A DNA stretch of 64,000 bases from contig NZ_AP025028.1 in the NCBI RefSeq assembly GCF_003114835.2, positions 3,562,001 through 3,626,000 of the forward strand. The letters are read 5' to 3'. The translations under genes and the position numbers were made by a program. The notes below the pieces were generated by a model. The model saw only the letters and a list, made by a program, of their open reading frames with translations. It did not search any database and was not told where the DNA came from. The DNA is from Leptospira kobayashii (GTDB lineage: Bacteria; Spirochaetota; Leptospiria; Leptospirales; Leptospiraceae). Shown piece by piece: positions 29,498-37,970 of this stretch. Each line of letters opens with the position of its first letter. Positions within the stretch are counted from its first letter, which is position 1.

Positions 29498-31030
29498 ATG
29501 AACCAAACGACAATTACACCGCCCCGTGCAGGAAAAAAAGAATGGATCGGACTTGCAGTCATAGCTCTTCCCTGCCTGCTGTATTCCATGGATCTTACGG
29601 TATTATATCTTGCAGTACCTCATTTAACAGCTGCATTAAAACCTTCCGCTTCCCAGCTTCTGTGGATCGTAGACATTTACGGTTTTCTTGTGGCAGGATG
29701 TATGATCACTATGGGAACTTTGGGAGATAGAATAGGAAGACGCAAACTACTGTTAATTGGTGCCTCCGCCTTCGGTGTTGCCAGCATACTAGCCGCATTC
29801 TCAACAACGGCGGAAATGTTGATTGCCACCCGTGCTCTGCTCGGAATCACTGCGGCGACATTGGCACCTTCCACTTTGTCTCTCATTCGAAACATGTTTC
29901 ATGATCCTGAAGAACGCACAATAGCAATCGGGATCTGGGGAACCAGTTTTTCCCTGGGAGGCGCGATTGGCCCGCTCCTAGGAGGAGTTCTACTGGAATA
30001 TTTCTGGTGGGGTTCCGTATTTTTAGTCAGTGTTCCGGTAATGGTGCTTCTATTGATCGTAGGTCCCAAATTATTACCCGAGTTCAAAGATCCGCAAGCG
30101 GGAAGATTAGATATAACAAGCGCTACACTATCACTTGTATCGGTTCTATCCGTGATTTACGGTTTAAAACAAGTGGCGGAACACGGCTGGGAACTTGTAG
30201 CCGGTTTTTCCATTTTTGCCGGAATCATCTTCGGTTTCATATTTGTTCAAAGACAAAAAAAATTGAAAGATCCTCTCATCGACTTGGACTTATTTAAGTC
30301 ACTGGCATTCAGCGTGGCCTTACTCGCAAATACTCTTTCCATCTTCGTAGGATTGGGAAGTTTTTTATTCATCGCATTATATCTGCAGTTGATCCTGGGA
30401 CTTTCTCCCTTTGAAGCCGGATTGTGGACTTTACCTATGGCTGGTGGAAATATTTTGGGATCCATGTTGGTTCCAATCCTCGTCAAATACATTCGCCCCG
30501 CCTTTGTTATAGCAGGCGGATTTGTACTTTCCGCAATCGGGTTTTCTCTTTATGCGCAATTGGACGGAAGTTCCGGTCTCGTTTATATCGTATTAGGTGG
30601 AATCGTTCTGGCACTAGGAATTTGTTGCGTGGTGATTTTGGGAACCGATATCATAGTAAGTGCAGCTCCACCGGAAAGAGCAGGTGCGGCCGCATCCATA
30701 TCGGAAACAGGAACAGAGTTAGGTGGTGTATTAGGAATAGCGATTTTAGGAAGTATAGGAACAGCCGTTTATAGAATTAAGATGACGAGCTCCATTCCCG
30801 AAGGGTTGACAGAGGAAGTTGCTTCGGCAGCACAAAATAGTATTGGCACTGCATTTGCCATTGCGGCGGAAGTTCCGGTACAAACCGGTTCCGCAATTCT
30901 CAGTTCTGCAAAAGAAGCATTTATAAGTTCATTACAACTTACATCTGTTATTTGTGCAATGATTTCAATCGTTCTCTCGGTTACAGTCGTCTATATGCTT
31001 CGCAATAAAAAGAAAGTAGAAGAAACATGA
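29498..31030 (+). CDS. MFS drug exporter, DHA2 (14-helix) type
   Basis: A 510-residue inner-membrane antiporter with about 14 hydrophobic segments. It shows the SmvA/QacA-type motifs SMDLTVLYLAVPHL (helix 1), GDRIGRRKLLL (motif A between helices 2 and 3), LLGITAATLAPSTLSLIRNM and GAIGPLLGGVLLE (motif C). A large late periplasmic loop (about 425-475) is usual for QacA-like pumps. It exports cationic or amphipathic drugs in exchange for protons. It lies 5 bp after the RibD-like gene, at the end of the ArsR-headed unit, so export is likely induced by the same signal. Confidence 0.92.
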   Translation: MNQTTITPPRAGKKEWIGLAVIALPCLLYSMDLTVLYLAVPHLTAALKPSASQLLWIVDIYGFLVAGCMITMGTLGDRIGRRKLLLIGASAFGVASILAAFSTTAEMLIATRALLGITAATLAPSTLSLIRNMFHDPEERTIAIGIWGTSFSLGGAIGPLLGGVLLEYFWWGSVFLVSVPVMVLLLIVGPKLLPEFKDPQAGRLDITSATLSLVSVLSVIYGLKQVAEHGWELVAGFSIFAGIIFGFIFVQRQKKLKDPLIDLDLFKSLAFSVALLANTLSIFVGLGSFLFIALYLQLILGLSPFEAGLWTLPMAGGNILGSMLVPILVKYIRPAFVIAGGFVLSAIGFSLYAQLDGSSGLVYIVLGGIVLALGICCVVILGTDIIVSAAPPERAGAAASISETGTELGGVLGIAILGSIGTAVYRIKMTSSIPEGLTEEVASAAQNSIGTAFAIAAEVPVQTGSAILSSAKEAFISSLQLTSVICAMISIVLSVTVVYMLRNKKKVEET

Positions 31031-31200
31031 AAACGGGCAAAGACAAATCCGTTAAAAAAGCGAGAAATCAAGCGATGGAAAGCTATTCGATTATGCTTTT
31101 TCCGCTCTTGATAGACATAAAATTGAATCCAAAAACCGATGAAAACAAATCGAAATCTGCAAATGAAAAAAGAAATTCGAGGGAAAATTCGCAAGCGTAA
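31027..31200 (+). CDS. Possible 57-residue basic protein coupled to the exporter
   Basis: The ATG overlaps the exporter stop (ATGA). The frame encodes a basic start (MKTGKDKSVKKARNQ), a short hydrophobic core (SIMLFPLLIDI) and a polar, lysine- and asparagine-rich tail. No family is recognised. The 4-nt overlap is the main reason to list it. It may be non-functional read-through. Confidence 0.35.
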   Translation: MKTGKDKSVKKARNQAMESYSIMLFPLLIDIKLNPKTDENKSKSANEKRNSRENSQA

Positions 31201-31256
31201 AAACTGCGATCGTATTTTCCCCTTTGCCTCCGGGCGCTTTTGTCAGTTTTGGTAGT

Positions 31257-32816
31257 ATGGTGAAAGAACTCCAGCTCCGGCTCCTTCCTGAAATCGCAGG
31301 ACAACCGGAGGAATTAAAAAACTACCTGGCTTCGACTTTAAAAGTCCTTCCGAACGATATCACTCATGTGGAAATCATCAATCGTTCCATAGACGCACGC
31401 CAAAGAATCGTATACGTCAATTTAAAAGTGAATGTTTTTATCAAAGAAGAGTTTACCGAAAGGTTACCTTCTTTGCCTCGTTACCCGAATGTAAAAAATG
31501 CGGAAGAAGTTCTGATCATCGGCGCGGGTCCCGCCGGATTATTTGCCGCTCTCAAACTCATCGAATTGGGAATCAAACCTATCCTTATTGAACGGGGAAA
31601 GGACGTAAAGGAACGAGTTTCCGACCTACGTGGAATCAACGTTCATCATATTGTGAATGAAGACTCTAACTACTGTTTTGGGGAAGGAGGAGCGGGAACA
31701 TATTCCGACGGTAAACTTTATACCAGATCGAAAAAACGAGGGAACGTCAGGGAGATCTTGGAACTGCTCGTGGCTTTCGGCGCCAACAAAGACATATTAA
31801 TCGAAGCACATCCTCATATCGGTACAAATAAACTTCCCGATATCATACGCCGCATCCGCGAGAATATCATAGAACAAGGAGGGGAAGTTCATTTTCAAAA
31901 AAGAGTAATCGATCTTATCATAGAAAATAACCGAATCCAGGGAGTTTTGACAAAAGACGGAAGCCGTTTCAAAGCAAAAAAAGTAATCTTGGCTACCGGA
32001 CATTCTGCACGCGATATATTCGAATTATTACACGGCAAAGGAATTCAAATCGAAATGAAACCTCTTGCCATCGGTGTCCGTGTGGAACACAAACAATCTT
32101 TAATCGATTCCATCCAATACAGTTGCGAAGACAGAGGTCCTTATCTTCCTCCTTCTCCTTATAGCGTCGTCAAACAAGTGGACGGAAGAGGAGTGTATTC
32201 CTTTTGTATGTGCCCCGGAGGTGTGATTGCGCCTTGCGCCACCAAACCGGGTGAAGTTGTTACAAACGGATGGTCTTCTTCCCAAAGATCCAGATCCACG
32301 GCCAATTCGGGAATCGTAGTGGAATTGAAACCGGAAGATTTCAAACCATTCGCAAAATACGGTCCGCTTGCCGCGATGGAATTTCAAAAAGAAATTGAGA
32401 AAAAAGCTTGGGTCCTTGGAGGAGAAAAACAAACCGCTCCCGCACAACGACTGCTAGATTTTGTTGAAGGGAAAATTTCGGAAGACTTACCGAAAACATC
32501 TTATCCTCCGGGAATCATTTCCGCAGACTTAAAAAACATTTTTCCCGATTTCATTTACAAAGCCTTACAAAAAGGGTTTAGAGAATTTGACAAATCCATG
32601 CGCGGTTACCTTACCAATGATGCGGTGGTACATGCCCCGGAAACCAGAACCTCTTCCCCGGTTCATATTCCCAGAGATCCGCAAAGTTTACAACATATCC
32701 AAATCAAAGGATTGTTTCCTTGCGGAGAGGGAGCCGGTTATGCAGGAGGAATTATCTCCGCAGCGATGGACGGGATCAAATGTGCCGAAGCCTGTTCCGT
32801 TGCCCTTACGAAATAA
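31257..32816 (+). CDS. FAD-dependent oxidoreductase, putative dehydrogenase family
   Basis: A 519-residue flavoprotein of the widespread NAD(FAD)-utilising dehydrogenase-like family. An N-terminal 80-residue domain, found in this family, precedes the FAD-binding Rossmann motif LIIGAGPAGLFAALKLIELG (about 84-103). It continues with NYCFGEGGAGTYSDGKLYTR, VYSFCMCPGGVIAPC with its cysteine cluster, and the closing FAD motif GLFPCGEGAGYAGGIISAAM. The ATG at 31257 is preferred; an upstream TTG is possible. The substrate is unknown. It has no obvious operon partner, and the genes from here on look like stable chromosome rather than accessory DNA. Confidence 0.88.
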   Translation: MVKELQLRLLPEIAGQPEELKNYLASTLKVLPNDITHVEIINRSIDARQRIVYVNLKVNVFIKEEFTERLPSLPRYPNVKNAEEVLIIGAGPAGLFAALKLIELGIKPILIERGKDVKERVSDLRGINVHHIVNEDSNYCFGEGGAGTYSDGKLYTRSKKRGNVREILELLVAFGANKDILIEAHPHIGTNKLPDIIRRIRENIIEQGGEVHFQKRVIDLIIENNRIQGVLTKDGSRFKAKKVILATGHSARDIFELLHGKGIQIEMKPLAIGVRVEHKQSLIDSIQYSCEDRGPYLPPSPYSVVKQVDGRGVYSFCMCPGGVIAPCATKPGEVVTNGWSSSQRSRSTANSGIVVELKPEDFKPFAKYGPLAAMEFQKEIEKKAWVLGGEKQTAPAQRLLDFVEGKISEDLPKTSYPPGIISADLKNIFPDFIYKALQKGFREFDKSMRGYLTNDAVVHAPETRTSSPVHIPRDPQSLQHIQIKGLFPCGEGAGYAGGIISAAMDGIKCAEACSVALTK

Positions 32817-32898
32817 TATATTTTCAGACTGATTCTTATTTATTTTAGTTTTAGATCTGAGTGCCATTGAATAGTTTAGGTTTCCGACGAGGATAGAT

Positions 32899-34506
32899 AT
32901 GTTCACACTGGAAGAATTGAAAAAAAATTGGATTTTTATCTTAGGAATCGTATTCCTGTTTTTCGCTACAATCTACGGTCTCAGTGTTGCTTTCGAAGAA
33001 AACCTGATTCCCGAAGAAGCTAAAATCGGATTCGGCTTATTCCTTTCCCTTACTATTTGTTTTATAGGATTCAAATTATTTTCCAATCAAATTGAACTTA
33101 TCGGAGAAATCATTTCCGGATTCGGAGTTTCCATCTTATTTGCAACATTCGCATATGCGAGTTTTGTCTCTCACATTCAATGGTCTTCTTACACTTTATT
33201 CGTATCTCTTGCAGCCGTTTCCGCAACACTGATTTATTTTTCCTATAGATTCGGAATGAGAATACTAATGAATATTTGTTTGACGGGAGGCTTGATAACT
33301 CCTCTCATCATCAATGCGGTTCCTTCTCAAACCGTTTTGCTTTTCGTTTATGTTTTTATTCTAAACATCACAAGTCTTTATCTGAGTTTTCTTAAAAAAT
33401 GGCCCGAAACCAGAGCAGTTTCTCTTTTCATCACCATTCTTATTTTCCTTACTTATTATATAAAATTTTCACCAGTCAGCTGGCCGGAACCGTTTTTCTA
33501 TGTATCCATCCTGTTTTTGATCTATCTCATCGGGCTTCTGGTCTCTGCGAAATTGGAAAAGGAAAAATTCGACGGAATCAGTCTTTATATCAGCGTTCTA
33601 AATATACTAAACTATGTTATATGGACAATTTATATTTTCAATGCATTCACACTTGTATATTCGATTCCTCTTATCATTCTCAGTTTCATACTGATCGGAA
33701 CTGCGGCATTATTGCATTTCTTTCTGAAAGAAAGCAATCTATCTGCGATCGTTTATCTGGTCGTGGGATATCTGTTACTCGGAATTTCTTTCGGAAATAT
33801 CGCCGACTCCTATCAGGACAAGGGTATGAATTATGTAATCGTCACTACAGGTTGGCTTTTTATCATCTCTTCCGTTTACCTGTTTGGAAAAAGAATCAAA
33901 CAACAACAACTTATGCTCGGAAGCATTTATCTGTTTGTAGTGTTACTTGTTTATTGGTATGCGAATGCATGGAGTGTGGAATGGATCGAAATTTTCGGAT
34001 TCAAATACATTCCTTTTTTAAATCCCGGTGCTTTGGTTTGGATCTTGATCGCATCCGTTTCCTTTTATATTGCTAAAGTGGGAACCGGTGAACTAGCGGA
34101 TGAGAAACATGAAATCCTCACTCTACCGGGAGTGATTTGGGAACTTTCTTTTTCCATCATAGGCCATTTGGTAGTAGGGGGCTTACTTACTGTTCAAATT
34201 CAAAATCTTTGGTTGGCTTATGAATTTACATCCATCCAGCCGGATATGGTACTTTCCATTTCCTGGACCATCTATTCTCTGATGCTGTTTCTTTGGGGAG
34301 CTTACACCAAAAATACCGCCTTTCGTGCCTTCGGCTCGATTGTTTTGATTTTGGTTTCTTTAAAAGTTTTTTTCTTCGATCTGGCAGATCAGTCTAAGGC
34401 ATACAAAGCGGTTTTTTTCCTTATTCTAGCGGTTCTTGTCATCTCCATCGCTTACGTAAACCAACGATGGACCAGCCAGGAAACGAAAGAAAAACCGAAA
34501 ATTTAA
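32899..34506 (+). CDS. DUF2339 multi-spanning membrane protein
   Basis: A 535-residue inner-membrane protein with about 16 hydrophobic segments and very few soluble loops. It has the DUF2339 pattern: alternating helices with FEENLIPEEAKIGFGLFLSL near the start, GGLITPLIINAVPSQ, and a late SWTIYSLMLFLWGAYTKNTA with FGSIVLILVSLKVFFFDL. Members are predicted transporters or envelope proteins of unknown role. GAGG lies upstream of the ATG. It stands alone between the flavoprotein and DinB. Confidence 0.82.
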   Translation: MFTLEELKKNWIFILGIVFLFFATIYGLSVAFEENLIPEEAKIGFGLFLSLTICFIGFKLFSNQIELIGEIISGFGVSILFATFAYASFVSHIQWSSYTLFVSLAAVSATLIYFSYRFGMRILMNICLTGGLITPLIINAVPSQTVLLFVYVFILNITSLYLSFLKKWPETRAVSLFITILIFLTYYIKFSPVSWPEPFFYVSILFLIYLIGLLVSAKLEKEKFDGISLYISVLNILNYVIWTIYIFNAFTLVYSIPLIILSFILIGTAALLHFFLKESNLSAIVYLVVGYLLLGISFGNIADSYQDKGMNYVIVTTGWLFIISSVYLFGKRIKQQQLMLGSIYLFVVLLVYWYANAWSVEWIEIFGFKYIPFLNPGALVWILIASVSFYIAKVGTGELADEKHEILTLPGVIWELSFSIIGHLVVGGLLTVQIQNLWLAYEFTSIQPDMVLSISWTIYSLMLFLWGAYTKNTAFRAFGSIVLILVSLKVFFFDLADQSKAYKAVFFLILAVLVISIAYVNQRWTSQETKEKPKI

Positions 34507-34574
34507 AATTAAAAAATAACTTTATGTAACTTTTATCCGCCTTAAAACGAAGTATTGGGAGATACTATTCCATA

Positions 34575-35075
34575 ATGAAAATCAATCATCAAATCATCTC
34601 CCAACTTCGTACACTCAACACCATCCTCGGTGAACTCAAGGAAGAAGAATTTATAGAAAAAGATTCTCTTCTTTGCGGGAGCTCCATCGGCCAACATGTA
34701 AGGCATACATTGGAATTCATTGAATGTTTGATGAATTCCAAAGAAGGAGAATTTTTTTCTTACGACGATCGTAAAAGAAATCCGACTTTGGAATCATCTC
34801 TTACTTTTGCCAGAGAAGTTCTGGAAAAAACGGAACTTGACTTGGCCGATTATATCCCTCCCCGGAAAATCCGGCTCAAACATATCTTAAATGAAACGGA
34901 CAGTTTTATTACAGAAACAAACGGAGAAAGGGAATTGCTTTTTGTGCTCGATCATATGATCCATCACATGGCTCTCATTCGAATTGCAATGGAGAATAAA
35001 TTTCATTGGATCCTTTTGCCTGCGGATTTCGGATACACTCCTTCCACGTTGATCGCAAGATCCATTCCAAGCTAA
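34575..35075 (+). CDS. DinB-superfamily protein
   Basis: A 166-residue four-helix-bundle protein. The metal-binding histidines expected of DinB/YfiT-like proteins are present in SIGQHVRHTLEF (about 42-53) and VLDHMIHHMALIR (about 129-141). Such proteins include thiol-dependent S-transferases acting with bacillithiol, mycothiol or glutathione. Which thiol is used here is unknown. It ends 6 bp before the DedA/ATP-grasp gene and is probably co-transcribed with it. Confidence 0.8.
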   Translation: MKINHQIISQLRTLNTILGELKEEEFIEKDSLLCGSSIGQHVRHTLEFIECLMNSKEGEFFSYDDRKRNPTLESSLTFAREVLEKTELDLADYIPPRKIRLKHILNETDSFITETNGERELLFVLDHMIHHMALIRIAMENKFHWILLPADFGYTPSTLIARSIPS

Positions 35076-35081
35076 TTTTTT

Positions 35082-36683
35082 ATGTTGGATTTTTTTCTGA
35101 TGATCGGGGGTACGTTTGTCTCCGAAGATTTAACCTGTATCACCGGAGGAATCTTAGCAAAAGAAGGAAAAGAAAATTTAACTTTAGTTATATTTTCATG
35201 TACGATCGGAATTTATCTGGGAGATGCGATCCTGTTTTTCATGGGAAAATTCTGTCACCGATTTCTACTTTCCTTCTCCAAATGGAGATCCATAGTGAAT
35301 TCGGAAACAATCCGATCCTACCGGACAAAATTGGACGATAACTTCGGACTCACTATCTTTCTATGTCGGTTTTTACCAGGAACCAGACTCCCCGTCTATG
35401 TATTCGCCGGGATTGCAGGTAAAAGGGTTTTTGCATTCCTGGTTTATAGTTTTTTTGCGGCCATAGTTTGGACACCTTTACTCATCCTATCGGCGTATTA
35501 CTTTGGCAAGGCGATCGAAGTGTTTTTTCATTCGGGTTATTTTTACTTTTCCATACTCGTAGCTGTTCTTTCTTTCTATTCGATCTATCGTTTGGCCTTA
35601 TCGGTTCTTATCAAAGAGAAAAGGAACGAATTGATTTTATCTTTAAAAAAATGGCTGCGATTGGAATTTTGGCCGGCTTGGATTTTTTATATTCCGTTGG
35701 TTCCTTATGCCGGTTTTCTAACGATTCGTTACTTAGGTTTTCGTTATATCACGGCTTCCAATCCGGGGATTTTCGCAGGTGGGATCGCAGGTGAATCCAA
35801 ATCGGAAATTCTATCGAATCTGCCTGCCGATGTCATTTCCAAATTCAGACTTCTTCCGCCAAACATAGATTATAATGAAGAATTGATTCGAAAGTACATG
35901 TCGGATCTACAAATTCAATTTCCGATCATCATCAAACCTGATATAGGAGAAAGAGGGGCGGGAGTTTATTTAGTTCATTCCGTACGGGAAACCTTGGATG
36001 TTTTAAAAACAAAAGTGACTTTCCTTTTACAGGAATATCACCCGGGTCCTTGGGAAGCAGGAATTTTTTATTACCGATTTCCCGATGAAAAAAGAGGCCA
36101 TATTCTTTCCATTACGGATAAAGTTTTTCCTGTTCTCTCGGGGGACGGTAAAAAGAATTTAAAAGAGCTAATCGAAACTCACGAAAGATTTCAATTTCAA
36201 AAGAAAACTTATTTTCAGATTCTAAATGGGAAATTGGATCGGGTTCCCGCCTTGGGGGAAAAGGTAAAACTGGGATTTGCAGGCAATCACATACAAGGAT
36301 GTATGTTTAAAGACGGATCCCATTTGATTACGGACAAACTGGAAGAAAAAATAGACGAAATTTCCAAACAATTCAAAGGATTTTATTTCGGAAGATATGA
36401 CATTCGTTATTCGGACGAAGAATTACTCAAGGCAGGGAAAAATTTCAAAATCATCGAGCTGAATGGGGCAATGAGCGAATCCACAAACTTATACGATCCC
36501 GATTTTTCCATTCGCAGATCTTATCAGTATTTATTCAAACAATGGTCGATTCTTTTTAGGATAGGATATCAAAATTATAAATCAGGAAATCCGATGATTA
36601 CTTGGTACGAGCTGTATAGAATTTTAAAAGATCACACTCAATACAAAAAAGGTATTAGCTCCGTGACAAAACTTTCCGTTTGA
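35082..36683 (+). CDS. Fusion of a DedA-type membrane domain and an ATP-grasp domain
   Basis: A 533-residue two-part protein. Residues 1-180 are a DedA/SNARE-associated membrane domain, with the conserved acidic residue E15 and the motif RFLPGTRLPVYVFAGIAG (96-113). Such domains move polyprenyl or phospholipid carriers across the membrane. After two more hydrophobic segments (about 195-215), residues 280-500 form an ATP-grasp domain: IIIKPDIGERGAGV (K285, glycine-rich loop), LLQEYHPG (E318), FGRYDIRY and IIELNGAMSE (metal ligands). ATP-grasp enzymes join a carboxylate to an amine or thiol. The fusion suggests ligation at the membrane to a lipid-linked substrate; this is inferred. Confidence 0.82.
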   Translation: MLDFFLMIGGTFVSEDLTCITGGILAKEGKENLTLVIFSCTIGIYLGDAILFFMGKFCHRFLLSFSKWRSIVNSETIRSYRTKLDDNFGLTIFLCRFLPGTRLPVYVFAGIAGKRVFAFLVYSFFAAIVWTPLLILSAYYFGKAIEVFFHSGYFYFSILVAVLSFYSIYRLALSVLIKEKRNELILSLKKWLRLEFWPAWIFYIPLVPYAGFLTIRYLGFRYITASNPGIFAGGIAGESKSEILSNLPADVISKFRLLPPNIDYNEELIRKYMSDLQIQFPIIIKPDIGERGAGVYLVHSVRETLDVLKTKVTFLLQEYHPGPWEAGIFYYRFPDEKRGHILSITDKVFPVLSGDGKKNLKELIETHERFQFQKKTYFQILNGKLDRVPALGEKVKLGFAGNHIQGCMFKDGSHLITDKLEEKIDEISKQFKGFYFGRYDIRYSDEELLKAGKNFKIIELNGAMSESTNLYDPDFSIRRSYQYLFKQWSILFRIGYQNYKSGNPMITWYELYRILKDHTQYKKGISSVTKLSV

Positions 36684-36687
36684 ATCA

Positions 36688-37080
36688 TTAGAAATATTGT
36701 TTTAAAATAGGAATATTCTTTCTCTCGACATACACCAAGTATACGGATGAGATCAGAACGATGCAAGCCAGACCGAATAAAACTCCGTAATCCCCCATCA
36801 CTTCCACTCCGAGAAAGATCAAATGGGAAAGAATCGCTCCACTGATGATATTGAGAGAAATTAATGCACCTAACCAGACAAAGGAAGGGATCAGGAGCAA
36901 TACGGCTGCAAGCAATTCAACTCCTGCGGAAACATATCTACCCCAAGGCTCCATGCCCAAGGTTGTAAAAATATAAACGGATTCTTCCGCACCTGTAAAT
37001 TTAAAATAAAGAGTCTGGCCAAGTATAATAGCTGCTATAAATCGTGCGGAATGGAAAATGATTTTCTGCGATTTTGTCAT
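36688..37080 (-). CDS. DoxX-family membrane protein
   Basis: A 130-residue protein with four hydrophobic segments. It has FIAAIILGQTLYFKFTGAEE, LGMEPWGRYVSAGVELLAAV, VWLGALISLNIISGAILSHL and a last helix. The first helix with FKFTG and the GxELLAAVLLLIP segment fit the DoxX fold, a different branch from the two ArsR-linked copies. It overlaps the hydrolase gene by 4 nt and is the last gene of that pair. It converges with the DedA fusion gene with only 4 bp between stops. Confidence 0.75.
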   Translation of the reverse strand: MTKSQKIIFHSARFIAAIILGQTLYFKFTGAEESVYIFTTLGMEPWGRYVSAGVELLAAVLLLIPSFVWLGALISLNIISGAILSHLIFLGVEVMGDYGVLFGLACIVLISSVYLVYVERKNIPILKQYF

Positions 37081-37958
37081 TTTGAATTTACCATTAATAT
37101 TTTATCTTTGACTAACTTCTCTTGGGTCCAGGGAACAAAATGATTTTCACCTTCCAACTCTATACTTTCGAATCGAAGGGGGTTTATTTTTTTTCTCATA
37201 TACTTAACATTCTCAAACGGAACGAGAAAATCGTTCTTTCCATGAATGCTAATGACGGGAAAATCAATAAATTTCCAAATACCATCCCAATCAGTCAGTT
37301 GCCATTTTAGTGGTATCATCTCATCATTGCTATTGATTATTTCCTTCGGTAGGAAAATTTTAACGAAAAAATAAGTAGCCCACCGATTATACCACCTTAC
37401 TTCCTCTAGTTGGGAGTCCATCGGTGCGGATAGTAGAAAGAGAGCATCCTTTTTATAAGAAATATCAATAGCGATTTTAGCGGCAATCGGCCCACCGTAA
37501 GAATGACCGACTAAGATCAGCTTCGGCAGATCGGAAACGAATTCGTCTTTCAAAAAACGATCAATGGCAATACGAATGAGTCTTGCTTGCAATTGCAAAT
37601 CGGCAACAGGAGATTCTATTCCCGAAAGGCCAAAACCGGGACGATCCAAAGATAAGATACAGAAAGTATTTCGAAGATCTTTATCTTTCAAATAGAAAAT
37701 ATAATCACTCCAACCACCGGGAGAACCATGGATAAAAATTAAAATTTTATTTTTATTCTTAAGACAACCGCTTGTTACAAGAAAGATCTTTCTATCTTCC
37801 GCCGTGATATGGAACTCTTTTACATCCGGAATCTCCGATTTCAGTTTCGATAAAGACTTTTGGGGATCCGAACTGCAATTGAAACAAACGGAAAAAATAA
37901 AAATCATACAGATCCAAAATAAATTTTTATTTTTTCCTGTAAGACTTGTTACTAACAC
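37077..37958 (-). CDS. Alpha/beta hydrolase lipoprotein
   Basis: A 293-residue hydrolase with a lipoprotein-type start (FWICMIFIFSVCFNC, lipidated cysteine at about 28). It has IFIHGSPGGWSDY (oxyanion loop), LDRPGFGLSG, the nucleophile in LVGHSYGGPIAA, the acid in ISIHGKNDFLVPF and the base in EGENHFVPW. All triad residues are present. HGSPG in place of HGGPG separates it from the protein at 16711. It overlaps DoxX by 4 nt and follows the cyclase by 12 bp, so cyclase, hydrolase and DoxX may form one operon. Confidence 0.87.
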   Translation of the reverse strand: MLVTSLTGKNKNLFWICMIFIFSVCFNCSSDPQKSLSKLKSEIPDVKEFHITAEDRKIFLVTSGCLKNKNKILIFIHGSPGGWSDYIFYLKDKDLRNTFCILSLDRPGFGLSGIESPVADLQLQARLIRIAIDRFLKDEFVSDLPKLILVGHSYGGPIAAKIAIDISYKKDALFLLSAPMDSQLEEVRWYNRWATYFFVKIFLPKEIINSNDEMIPLKWQLTDWDGIWKFIDFPVISIHGKNDFLVPFENVKYMRKKINPLRFESIELEGENHFVPWTQEKLVKDKILMVNSK

Positions 37959-37970
37959 AAAATCCTATTT

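Noticed and set aside
33399..34076. Cysteine- and histidine-rich frame inside the DUF2339 gene
   Set aside because: It is an out-of-frame shadow of a membrane protein, and its odd composition follows from that.
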